Shown here one piece after another: positions 1 through 7,658 of a stretch of 62,460 nt of DNA; position 1 is the first letter of the stretch; each line of letters opens with the position of its first letter. Source of the DNA: JAHECQ01 sp047638695 (GTDB taxonomy: Bacteria; Actinomycetota; Acidimicrobiia; Acidimicrobiales; SZUA-35); the NCBI GenBank assembly GCA_047638695.1, contig JBLINY010000017.1, positions 1 to 62,460 of the forward strand, given 5' to 3'. A program made the translations under genes and the position numbers. The notes under the pieces are model-generated. The model was not told the origin of the DNA and ran no database searches. It was given only the letters and a program-made list of their open reading frames with translations.

Positions 1-586
1 CCCACGCCTCCCACCGTCGGCCGACCAAATCCAGACGATCGATGGCGTGGAGGCGTGTGATGAAGTTGACCGGATCCGGCGGCTCTCCGGCACGGGTGGT
101 GAGTCGAGCGACAGCGATCTCACGGCGGGAGAACATGCCGTAGATGGTGGGGAGAAAGCTAATCATCAGGGCCACGATCGCCAGTCCGAGCAGCGCCTCG
201 ACGATGGCGACCAGTCGTGTTACCCCGGTGGGGGCAGCGACGAACCCGAGGGTGGTGAACGACGACCCTGAGATTTCGAGAGCGTCGACCATTGAGCCCA
301 CCCCTAAGCCCCAGAAGATGCCCGAAAATGCCACGATCAATCCGAGTGCCCATACGAGCGGGAGCGAAACCAGTACGGCGGGTCCGAATGTTCCGAGTAT
401 CCGATGTCGACGGGCACGGCTTGTGACGCGGCTGGCAATGGCATTTGTTGCCCAGCGGGCCACCGAGAGCATGGCCATCGTCAACCACACCCGCTCTGGA
501 CGTGGCATCACGACCGTGCGGACGGCCGATCGCACGATCCAGGCCGCAGCGAGCGCGCCGAGTCCGACAGAGATGATCTCTATCAC
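1..586 (-). CDS. ion-channel-like membrane protein (partial, C-terminus beyond window)
   Basis: An open frame from a GTG start at 586 runs off the left edge (195 codons visible). It has a hydrophobic helix at residues 3-18, a long one at about 68-97, a short motif GSSFTTLGFVAAP (107-119) that resembles a channel pore loop, and another helix at about 123-151, followed by a charged cytoplasmic tail. The helix / pore-loop / helix order resembles two-TM potassium-channel modules, but the canonical GYG/GFG filter is not present, so ion selectivity is not supported. It lies 36 nt downstream of the decarboxylase-like gene on the same strand, probably in one transcript. Third positions are G/C rich. 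The function is inferred from topology only. Confidence 0.55.
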   Translation of the reverse strand, partial: MIEIISVGLGALAAAWIVRSAVRTVVMPRPERVWLTMAMLSVARWATNAIASRVTSRARRHRILGTFGPAVLVSLPLVWALGLIVAFSGIFWGLGVGSMVDALEISGSSFTTLGFVAAPTGVTRLVAIVEALLGLAIVALMISFLPTIYGMFSRREIAVARLTTRAGEPPDPVNFITRLHAIDRLDLVGRRWEAW

Positions 587-622
587 TGCGTCATGTCCGC
601 GTCGGGGGGTTTTCAGCGACCA

Positions 623-1003
623 CTAGAGCAAGCCCTCTTCGGTGAGGACTTTGCGGGCCACGCGGAAGCACTCCAGCGACTGGGGGACGCCGCAGTAGAT
701 GGCAATGACATGAATGATGGCCCGGATCTCCTCCATGGTGACCCCGTTCGTAATGGCTCCCCGGCAGTGGAGCTCCCACTCGGTCATCTTGCCGAGCGCA
801 CCGATCATGGCCAGGTTCATCATGGATCGGGTCTTAACATCGATGGTCTCGTCGCCCCAACCGAACCCCCAGGCCCAGGTGGTCATGGCCTCCTGAAACG
901 GCATCGTGAATTCGTCGGCCGCGGCCAGGTTGTTGTCGACGTACTCGGCGCCCAGCGTTGCCTTGCGCTTGGCTAGGCCCTTTTCGAACAGTTCAGCATC
1001 CAT
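623..1003 (-). CDS. carboxymuconolactone decarboxylase family protein
   Basis: A 126-residue all-alpha protein of the length expected for the CMD/AhpD-like family (PcaC about 130 aa). It shows the family core: a segment MMNLAMIGALGK (about 61-72), then ELHCRGAITNGVTMEEIRAIIHV around 76-98, ending IAIYCGVPQSLE. PcaC decarboxylates 4-carboxymuconolactone in protocatechuate degradation, but many family members have other roles. No other beta-ketoadipate genes are nearby, so the substrate is not assigned. The start ATG at 1003 follows a purine-rich AAGAGGAGA ribosome site. It appears to lead a two-gene transcript with the membrane protein downstream. Confidence 0.85.
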   Translation of the reverse strand: MDAELFEKGLAKRKATLGAEYVDNNLAAADEFTMPFQEAMTTWAWGFGWGDETIDVKTRSMMNLAMIGALGKMTEWELHCRGAITNGVTMEEIRAIIHVIAIYCGVPQSLECFRVARKVLTEEGLL

Positions 1004-1182
1004 GGGTTCTCCTCTTGTTGCGTGCGGCCACTAGAGCATCGGGGCTGTTCCCAGGGCCAATGGCGGGCCGGGCCAGGGCAAGTCTAAGAGGGCTCTCAGA
1101 GTCACTCAGACAGGCCTCAGAGTCGGCCCTTCAAGGTGTGGTCACGGTCCGAACGGACCGTTCGATCAAGGAGACCCCGACC

Positions 1183-1818
1183 ATGCAACAGTCCGCCACC
1201 ATCACCACAACGAGGCGAGGTCGCTTGTTTACCGCCGTCCTGTCGGTAGCGCTCCTGGCTGCTGCCTGCGGTTCCGGTAGCGAGGCGGAGGGTGCACCAG
1301 CTGTGGCCGCTCTGGCCGAAGACGAAGCTGCCTTCAGCGACCGTGGCGCTGAGGGCGGCGACGACGGCGATTCCGCGGCGATCGATGCCGCCGCGACCGA
1401 TGACGACAAACCAACGCCCGAGGAGGCCAACGTTGCATTCGAACAGTGTCTGGCCGACAACGGCGTCGACAACGCATTCGGTGGCAGCGGTGGCGAGTCG
1501 ATCGACGGTGAGGAAGACGGACCGCAGACAATGCGTCTCGACTTCGACTCCGAGGAGGAGGCCGAAGCCTTCAATGAAGCGCTGGATGAGTGCAACGAGA
1601 TTTTCGAGGATGCCTTCGGCGAGTTCGAACTGTCTCCTGAACAAGAGGCCGAGTTCGCCGATGCTGAGGCCGCCTTCAACCAGTGCATGGCCGAGCAGGG
1701 TTTCGAAATGAGTGACGGCGGATTCGAAGTCGAGGACATCGACGATCTCGATGCCACCACCGACCAGTGCGACGAAATTTTTGAAGACCTGAACGACAGC
1801 ATCGGAGAGGACGAATGA
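1183..1818 (+). CDS. acidic secreted lipoprotein of the MacB-type operon
   Basis: A 211-residue protein. The start at 1183 is chosen because AAGGAG lies at 1168-1173 and it gives a clean lipoprotein signal: RRGR, a hydrophobic helix, then lipobox LLAAACGS with the lipidated Cys near residue 24. The mature part is very acidic (many D/E), with two similar segments carrying Cys pairs (FEQCLADNG / EALDECNEIF and FNQCMAEQG / TTDQCDEIF), which suggests an internal duplication and disulfides. Its stop overlaps the start of the next gene by 4 nt (ATGA). Small lipoproteins commonly precede adaptor-ATPase-permease operons of this kind. The role is unknown; sensing or presenting the exported substrate is an inference. 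Confidence 0.75.
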   Translation: MQQSATITTTRRGRLFTAVLSVALLAAACGSGSEAEGAPAVAALAEDEAAFSDRGAEGGDDGDSAAIDAAATDDDKPTPEEANVAFEQCLADNGVDNAFGGSGGESIDGEEDGPQTMRLDFDSEEEAEAFNEALDECNEIFEDAFGEFELSPEQEAEFADAEAAFNQCMAEQGFEMSDGGFEVEDIDDLDATTDQCDEIFEDLNDSIGEDE

Positions 1819-3179
1819 TGGGGGGCCAACGATTCAAGATCATCGCTGGTCTCGTCCTTGTGGCGGCCATCGTGTCGGCCATGCTCGGGATCGGCCTGTC
1901 TCTCGGCCCGGCCGACGCAGAGGAGACGGGTGACCCACCAACGAACGACCGCTCCACAGTGCTTCCCACCGAGTCGCTTCCCACCGAGTCGCTTCCCACC
2001 GAGTTGATCTCGAAGGGTGAACTGGTCGAGACAAAGGAAGAGGTTGGCACGGTTGACCACGGCGAAGCGTGGCCGGCACCAATCGAGGGCGACGGCATCG
2101 TCACCGCCCGGCACGACAAAGGCACGGTCGTTGGATTCGGTGACCCGTTGGTTTGGATCGACAACAAGCCGATCACACTGGTCGAGGGTGACACACCCCT
2201 TTACCGAACTCTCGAGTTGGTAGGAACCTCTACCTCGAAACACCTGGAGGGCGGCGATGTGCGCCAGCTGCAACGGTTTCTTTCCAACGAAGGATTCGAC
2301 GACAGCGGTCGTATAGAGGTCGACGGGATCTTCGGACGGTCAACCCGTAACAGCCTCAAGGCCTGGCAAAAGGAATCGGGTCTCGAGGTAACAGGCAGGG
2401 TCGATCGGACCCAGATGGTGTTCCATCCCACGGAGCTTCGGGTCGATGCCGCGCCCCGTATCGGAGCTCGTTTCCCAACCCCGGTATTGGAGCTCCGAGA
2501 AGTAGAGCGGGCGTATCCCGGCTCACCGCCGGTCCGAGCCATCGACGGAGTTTCTCTTCAGGTCAACGAAGGTGAACTCGTCGCCATCGTCGGACCTTCT
2601 GGCTCTGGTAAGTCGACACTGATGAACCTCGTCGGCACCCTCGATCGGCCAACGTCGGGCACGCTCCTGGTGGACGGCGTCGACACCGGTGAGCTGTCAG
2701 ACCGAGCGCTGGCTGGCCTACGGGCGGCCCGAATCGGATTTGTCTTCCAGCAGTTCCATCTACTTGCAGGCATGTCCGCGACCGAGAACGTTGCGGGGGG
2801 ACTCCTCTACCGAGGAGTTTCTCGCTCGGAACGCAGAAGCCGTAGCGCCCTTGCTCTCGAACGTGTTGGTTTGGGCCAGCGCCTCGACCACACACCGAAC
2901 AAGCTCTCTGGCGGCGAGCGCCAGCGAGTGGCAATCGCCCGAGCGCTAGTGGACGACCCGGCCATCGTGTTGGCCGACGAACCGACCGGGAATCTCGACA
3001 GCACTACCTCGACAGAGATCGTCGAGCTGCTGCACAACCTTCATCGAGAGGGTTCGACCATTCTGGTGATCACCCACGATCTCGATGTTGCGGCCGAGTT
3101 TCCCCGGCGTATCGCGGTGAGAGATGGCCGCATTGAACATGACACCGGACGAGTCGAAAAACTGGAGTTGGCAACATGA
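1815..3179 (+). CDS. peptidoglycan-binding adaptor fragment fused to MacB-type ABC ATPase
   Basis: One continuous 454-residue frame with two parts that are normally separate proteins. Residues 1-30 are a signal anchor, 30-55 a linker with three LPTES repeats, 60-130 an adaptor-like region, and about 147-200 a PG_binding_1 domain (VRQLQRFLSNEGF, DGIFGRSTRNSLKAWQ). From about residue 222 a complete ABC ATPase follows: Walker A GPSGSGKST, signature LSGGERQRVAIARAL, Walker B IVLADEP, H-loop ITHD. The ATPase is LolD/MacB-like. The C-terminal barrel of a usual adaptor is missing. A single N-terminal anchor would place the ATPase outside the cell, so either an internal start (ATG at 2413 would give a normal 255-aa ATPase) or a deletion or assembly join is implied. 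It overlaps both neighbours by 4 nt. Confidence 0.75.
   Translation: MMGGQRFKIIAGLVLVAAIVSAMLGIGLSLGPADAEETGDPPTNDRSTVLPTESLPTESLPTELISKGELVETKEEVGTVDHGEAWPAPIEGDGIVTARHDKGTVVGFGDPLVWIDNKPITLVEGDTPLYRTLELVGTSTSKHLEGGDVRQLQRFLSNEGFDDSGRIEVDGIFGRSTRNSLKAWQKESGLEVTGRVDRTQMVFHPTELRVDAAPRIGARFPTPVLELREVERAYPGSPPVRAIDGVSLQVNEGELVAIVGPSGSGKSTLMNLVGTLDRPTSGTLLVDGVDTGELSDRALAGLRAARIGFVFQQFHLLAGMSATENVAGGLLYRGVSRSERRSRSALALERVGLGQRLDHTPNKLSGGERQRVAIARALVDDPAIVLADEPTGNLDSTTSTEIVELLHNLHREGSTILVITHDLDVAAEFPRRIAVRDGRIEHDTGRVEKLELAT
1961..2005 (+). repeat. three 15-bp tandem repeats inside a coding region
   Basis: Three consecutive copies of GCTTCCCACCGAGTC (the last base varies in copy three) encode LPTES-LPTES-LPTEL in the linker between the signal anchor and the adaptor region of the fusion protein. 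Being in frame, copy-number change would only alter the linker length. Confidence 0.9.
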
Positions 3180-4390
3180 TGGGTCGTTCCAAGCCGCTTC
3201 GCTGGCGGTCGCGACTGCGACCATCAGACGTCGTCAGCACCGGCACCGTCCGTATTCGGACCCGCCGAATGCGGGCCGCATTCACCGCAGTAGGCATTGC
3301 AATCGGCATTGCTTCGATGGTGGCGGTGTTGGGCATCTCGTCGTCGAGCAAAGCCGACATCCTGTCGACCCTCGACGACCTCGGTACCAACTTGCTGCAG
3401 GTCCGCCCCGGCACGAGCTTTCTCGGTGACGCGACGCCGCTGTCTGCAGATGCGCCGTCGATGGTCAGGCGGGTCGGGCCAGTGGAATCGGCAACGTCGC
3501 TGAGCAAGATCGACGCGCCGGCTCAACGCAATGATCGGGTCGCCGAGAACCATCAGAACGGTGTCGACGTCTACGGATCAGAAACCAACCTGGCGGCGAC
3601 GCTCGGAGCCAAGTTGGCCGCTGGTCGCCACCACGACGAGGCCTCGGTCACACTTCCTACGGTGGTGCTCGGAGCGGTGGCTGCTGAACGGCTTGGAATC
3701 ACCGATGTTGACGATGGTGCTCGCGTGTACATCGGCGGCGAGTGGTTTGCGGTCATCGGCATCTACGAGCCGCTGCCACTGAACCCCGACATCGACCGGG
3801 CCGCCCTGATCGGCCTCGATGCAGCCCGCGATCGGTTCGGCGTCAAAGGACTTCCGTCGGCCATCTATGTCAGGACCCATCCCGACCAGGTAGAGGCGGT
3901 ACGGGATGTGCTGGCTCGTACCGCAAGCCCGGGCAACCCGAACGAAGTAGAGGTGTCACGACTCTCCGACGCCCTGGCAGCACGGGCTGCGGTAGACCAG
4001 CGGTTGCAGACGCTGCTGCTTGCTCTCGGCGGGGTCGCCCTCTTGGTCGGCGGAATCGGTATCGCCAATGTGATGATCATCTCGGTGCTCGAACGACGGG
4101 CCGAGATCGGTCTTCGGCGAGCGCTCGGTGCGACCAGAGGCCACATCCGTAATCAGTTCGTGGTGGAAAGCAGCCTGCTGTCGCTCCTGGGCGGGCTGCT
4201 CGGGGCGGCAACCGGCTACGCCGTCACTGCCATCTATGCCAGCCGCCAGGGATGGACGGTGTCGGTGCCTATGCAGGGCTTGGTCCTTGGAGTGTTGGCT
4301 GCTCTGGTCATCGGTGCTGTTGCCGGGCTGTATCCCGCTTTCCGGGCCGCTCGGCTCGATCCGGCCGAAGCCATACGCCCCGCCGCATGA
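3176..4390 (+). CDS. MacB-type ABC transporter permease (FtsX superfamily)
   Basis: A 404-residue permease with the MacB/FtsX layout: a basic cytoplasmic start, TM1 at about 37-58, a large extracytoplasmic MacB_PCD-like domain (about 60-270), then three TM helices at about 277-305, 325-350 and 362-388. The segment VMIISVLERRAEIGLRRALGATRGHIRNQF is split here as VMIISVLERRAEIGLRRALG plus ATRGHIRNQF; it is the typical loop that contacts the ATPase. It should pair with the ATPase encoded immediately upstream (4-nt ATGA overlap) to form a mechanotransmission-type exporter for peptides, lipids or antibiotics. The start at 3176 overlaps the ATPase stop. Confidence 0.92.
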   Translation: MMGRSKPLRWRSRLRPSDVVSTGTVRIRTRRMRAAFTAVGIAIGIASMVAVLGISSSSKADILSTLDDLGTNLLQVRPGTSFLGDATPLSADAPSMVRRVGPVESATSLSKIDAPAQRNDRVAENHQNGVDVYGSETNLAATLGAKLAAGRHHDEASVTLPTVVLGAVAAERLGITDVDDGARVYIGGEWFAVIGIYEPLPLNPDIDRAALIGLDAARDRFGVKGLPSAIYVRTHPDQVEAVRDVLARTASPGNPNEVEVSRLSDALAARAAVDQRLQTLLLALGGVALLVGGIGIANVMIISVLERRAEIGLRRALGATRGHIRNQFVVESSLLSLLGGLLGAATGYAVTAIYASRQGWTVSVPMQGLVLGVLAALVIGAVAGLYPAFRAARLDPAEAIRPAA

Positions 4391-4414
4391 CGTCATGTGT
4401 ACGTTCGGAGGACC

Positions 4415-5074
4415 ATGCGACTGCTAATCGTTGAAGACGAGGATGACATCGCACTGGTTATTCAGCAGGCACTGACGGCCGAGGGCCACCTGGTCGACCG
4501 AGCCGCAAATGGCCCCGATGGGTTGTGGAAGGCTTGCGAAGGGTCCTATGGGTTGATCCTTTTGGACGTGCTCCTGCCCGGTATGAATGGCTTCAAGGTC
4601 TGCGAAGCGATTCGGGCCAAGGGCATCGATACCCCCGTATTGATGCTGACGGCCAAGGTCGGCGACTACGACGAGGCCGAGGGTCTCGACGACGGTGCCG
4701 ATGACTATCTTCGCAAACCGTTCTCTCACGATGTGCTCCGAGCCAGGGTGAGGGCGCTTCTGCGCCGCGGGGCTCGGGGTGGCGTCCATTTCGAACTCAC
4801 GCGGGGAGGAGTTGTCTTCGACCCTGCCTCGAGGTCCTGTTCGATCGACGGAGAGCCGGTTGATCTAACTGGGAGGCAATCGCAGGTTCTCGAGACGTTG
4901 CTCCGTTCCGAGTCGACGCCGGTGTCGAGAGGCGATCTGGTCAGTGCAGTCTGGGGATTCGAATTCGAGGGTGATCCCAACGTGGCTGACGTGTACATCG
5001 GCTATCTCCGCAACAAGCTTGGCAAAGCCACCATCGAGAATGTCCGTGGGCTCGGCTTCAGGGTGCGGGCATGA
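4415..5074 (+). CDS. OmpR/PhoB-family response regulator
   Basis: A 219-residue two-domain regulator. The receiver domain (1-115) has the acidic pocket VEDEDD, the phospho-acceptor Asp in LLDVLLPG (about residue 51) and the conserved KPF lysine. The winged-helix DNA-binding domain (about 125-218) ends NVRGLGFRVRA. The start at 4415 is preferred over the in-frame ATG at 4397 because CGGAGG lies at 4406-4411 and the receiver domain begins directly with MRLLIVEDE. It lies 24 nt after the permease and overlaps the kinase start by 4 nt, so it is probably the dedicated regulator of the export operon. Confidence 0.93.
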   Translation: MRLLIVEDEDDIALVIQQALTAEGHLVDRAANGPDGLWKACEGSYGLILLDVLLPGMNGFKVCEAIRAKGIDTPVLMLTAKVGDYDEAEGLDDGADDYLRKPFSHDVLRARVRALLRRGARGGVHFELTRGGVVFDPASRSCSIDGEPVDLTGRQSQVLETLLRSESTPVSRGDLVSAVWGFEFEGDPNVADVYIGYLRNKLGKATIENVRGLGFRVRA

Positions 5075-6569
5075 TTCCCCGCTCTCTCCGGGCCAGGGTG
5101 ACGGTTGTCGGTGTCGTGACGTTGGCCATCATTCTCAGCGTTGGTAGTTGGCTTACCGTGCGAGCGTTGGCCGCGGCCCTTCGCGGCGACATCCAAGCTC
5201 AGAATCTCGAAGTGCTCGATCGTCTAGCCGAGGAGATTGAGCTCGGAGTCGACCCGCGAGTTCTTCCTGTGCCTGTCGGTGCCGATGGCACCGACTTCTT
5301 GATTCTCAACGACGAGGGGGTTCCCCTCAACGCCAGCTTCATCCCGGTCTCGGCGTTCGCCGTTGGCGACACGATGGTCACCGACGTTATGCCGGGTGAA
5401 CTACAACCCTCCGGTGGGCTGGTCATCGGCGGTGAGTTCGTTGGCGAGGTGGGCCAGATCGTTTTCACCTCCGAGGATGAGCTCCTACAATTCCTGCTGG
5501 CCCCAGACGTCTTCGTATCCCAGGTGCCCGCTGATGCATCGAGCGATCGTCTTTCGGACCTGGCGGCTGAATGGTACGAAACCCGTCGCACCATCGATAC
5601 CCCCAGTGGCGAAGAGCTGACGCTGGTCGCGCTGTCGCCTTTCGCTGTTATCAGTCGCAGCATCGATCGCCTCGTCGTGGCCCTACTCATCATCGTTCCC
5701 TGATCGTGCTCCTTGGGGGCATCGCGCTGTGGCTGGCCGTGGGTTCGGCGCTGGAGCCCGTGTCGCGAATCTCTGCTGAAGCGCGAGCAATCGATTCATC
5801 GACTTCTGGCGGCCGGCTGGAGGTCCCACGTTCGGGCGACGAAATCGCTGAGCTCACCGTCACCCTCAACGCCATGCTCGACCGGCTCGATGCTGGGCTC
5901 CGCCGCCAACGCCAGTTCGTATCCGATGCATCCCACGAGCTCCGGTCACCACTGACGGTTGTTAAGGGGGCAGGAGAGCTGGTCGCCAGCGATATTGGGC
6001 TACCGGTAGACCTTCGTTCGCCGGTGGCCACGCTGAACCGAAATGTCCTTCGGCTTGAATCGGTCTTGGACGACCTCACGGCGCTGGCTGCTGCCGGGGC
6101 AGCCGTCAGCCGGACAGACGTTGATCTTGCCGATCTCGTGATCGACGAGGTCGCAGCAACCGAGGCGGCAGCAGAACACAGCGCGGTCGTCTCGATCGAC
6201 GTGACCGGCGTGAGGCCGGTCGTCGTCTCTGCTTACCCAGTTCGACTAGGGAGAGCCGTGCGGAACCTGCTCGACAATGCGGTTCGTTATGCCGAGAGTT
6301 TGGTCGTGGTGACAACCGAAGTGATCGACGGAACGGTTCGTATCACCGTTGATGACGATGGGCCGGGTGTGCCCGCTGCAGACAGGGAAAGTGTGTTCGA
6401 ACGGTTCGAACGGTTCGTGCGTCTCGACGCTGCTCGGCATCGAGACCGTGGCGGTAGCGGGCTCGGATTGGCGATTGTGGCCACCATCGCAGAGGACCAC
6501 GGCGGCTCTGTGGTGTGCGATGTCGGCCCGCGGGGTGGTGCCCGGTTCGTGTTGTCGTTTCCCGAGTGA
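5071..6569 (+). pseudogene. sensor histidine kinase, split by a one-base frameshift
   Basis: Reading starts at 5071 (MIPRSLRARV) and covers TM1, a periplasmic sensor of about 150 residues and the start of TM2, then hits TGA at 5701. The other half continues in another frame with no gap in homology: LIVLLGGIALWLAVG (rest of TM2), HAMP, HisKA (phospho-His in DASHELRSPLT), HATPase with N box LLDNAVRY, G1 DDDGPGVP and G2 GSGLGLAI. Adding one C to the CCC run at 5698-5700 restores a 499-residue kinase of normal length. Either the gene is really broken or the sequence lost one homopolymer base; the intact partner regulator argues for an error or a very recent mutation. Confidence 0.85.
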
Positions 6570-6605
6570 GAGGGTCGTAGCCAGGGACGATCGGCGAGAC
6601 CTACG

Positions 6606-6615
6606 AGTACGTACT
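6606..6615. promoter_or_regulatory. 10-bp palindrome AGTACGTACT, candidate GntR operator
   Basis: A perfect palindrome about 57 nt upstream of the GntR start, containing the 8-mer GTACGTAC. The same 8-mer lies inside the promoter of the persulfide dioxygenase gene (12170-12177). GntR proteins bind short GT-N-AC palindromes and often autoregulate, so this is a plausible operator, but no experiment is implied. Confidence 0.4.
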
Positions 6616-6671
6616 ATTCGTTGGATATGATTTGTTGTCCGGATAAGTAATTGACAGTCTCGGGGAGACAA

Positions 6672-7430
6672 TTGCCGCTCACACGACTTGATCGAAGCAG
6701 CCCCATGCCGCTTTGGGCACAGCTTGAGTCTGACCTGAGGGCCCGGCTCGAAAAGGATGAGTTCGCCGATGGATTTCCCACCGATCACGATCTCACCGAT
6801 GCCTACGAAGTAAGCCGACACACGGTTCGCGAGGCTGTCCGGCACCTGAACAAGACTGGTCTCCTGAAGCGGGAGCGGGGCAGAGGGACGGTCGTCAACC
6901 GCTCCGAGTTCGAGCAATCTCTCGGCACGCTCTACAGCCTCTTTCAGTCGGTCGAATCGACAGGCGTGGAACAGACAAGCGAGGTGCTTCGGCTGGAGGT
7001 TGTGGTCGATTCTGTCGCCGCCGCACATCTTGAGCTCGGTGAGGACGCCAAGCTCGTTCTCCTCGAGCGTTTGCGGCTTGCTGGAGGTTCGCCTCTGGCC
7101 GTCGATCGGGCGTGGCTGCCTAATGATGTGGCAGAGCCGCTCCTCAAGGTTGATTGGACGCACACGGCGCTTTATGGCGAGCTGGCCAAGGCAGGGGCTC
7201 CTGTTCCGAATCAAGGGTGGGAACGGCTGACTCCCATTGTCCCGACTCAGCCGGATCGCTCTCGTCTTGGGCTTCGTAAGGCCGACGCTGCTTTCTTCTT
7301 GGAACGATTGGGCTGCCGCGATGGCAGGCCGATCGAATGGCGGACCACCATCATCCGTGGTGATCGGTATCGCTTCGTGACCGATTGGTCGGCTGGGAAC
7401 CGGAGCGAGCTGCGACCATCAGCCTCGTAG
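6672..7430 (+). CDS. GntR-family transcriptional regulator with UTRA domain
   Basis: A winged-helix DNA-binding domain fills the first 75 residues (PLWAQLESDLRARL, then FPTDHDLTDAYEVSRHTVREA), followed by a UTRA effector domain ending ERLGCRDGRPIEWRTTIIRG and YRFVTDW. The start is uncertain. TTG at 6672 has GGGGAG four bases upstream and begins shortly before the domain; TTG at 6651 has no ribosome site. UTRA domains bind small metabolites. Standing just before the FeS/NrfD and molybdopterin genes on the same strand, it is the likely regulator of the sulfur block. The shared palindrome at 6606 and 12168 supports that link. Confidence 0.85.
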   Translation: MPLTRLDRSSPMPLWAQLESDLRARLEKDEFADGFPTDHDLTDAYEVSRHTVREAVRHLNKTGLLKRERGRGTVVNRSEFEQSLGTLYSLFQSVESTGVEQTSEVLRLEVVVDSVAAAHLELGEDAKLVLLERLRLAGGSPLAVDRAWLPNDVAEPLLKVDWTHTALYGELAKAGAPVPNQGWERLTPIVPTQPDRSRLGLRKADAAFFLERLGCRDGRPIEWRTTIIRGDRYRFVTDWSAGNRSELRPSAS

Positions 7431-7553
7431 TCGGGCACGCATGGTTGAAGCGAGGCCCCTGCTCGGTCGTCCATTTCCGCTTGACCGGTCCTCCGAATGA
7501 CCGTACTTTCCGTCCACCGATCGATTGACGGCGACGAATACAAGGGGGCCCAT

Positions 7554-7658
7554 GTGGCCATTACAGCTCACCACAAGCTTGTGATCGTTGGGGGTGGGTC
7601 GGCCGGATCTCGGTCACTGCTCGCCTTGACCCATCGCGGTGACGGGGTAGCTGTATGA
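7554..7658 (+). pseudogene. remnant of an FAD-dependent oxidoreductase N-terminus
   Basis: A 34-codon frame from GTG at 7554 has a G-rich ribosome site just upstream and begins MAITAHHKLVIVGGGSAGSR. HKLVIVGGGSAG is the dinucleotide-binding signature that opens sulfide:quinone oxidoreductase and similar flavoproteins. It then ends within 17 residues, with its TGA overlapping the next ATG by 4 nt. The spacing looks like a normal operon position whose coding body has been deleted. A sulfide:quinone oxidoreductase would fit this sulfur locus, but the remnant is too short to name the enzyme. Confidence 0.45.

Noticed and set aside
1131..2273. Long minus-strand frame opposite the lipoprotein and adaptor genes
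   Set aside because: Ser/Arg-rich low-complexity composition, no family signature, and the plus-strand genes have ribosome sites, a lipobox and known domains.
5695..5703. TGA in the histidine kinase considered as a recoded codon or programmed frameshift
   Set aside because: Homology on the two sides is in different frames, so TGA read-through cannot explain it, and no slippery heptamer with a downstream structure was identified; a lost base in the C run is simpler.
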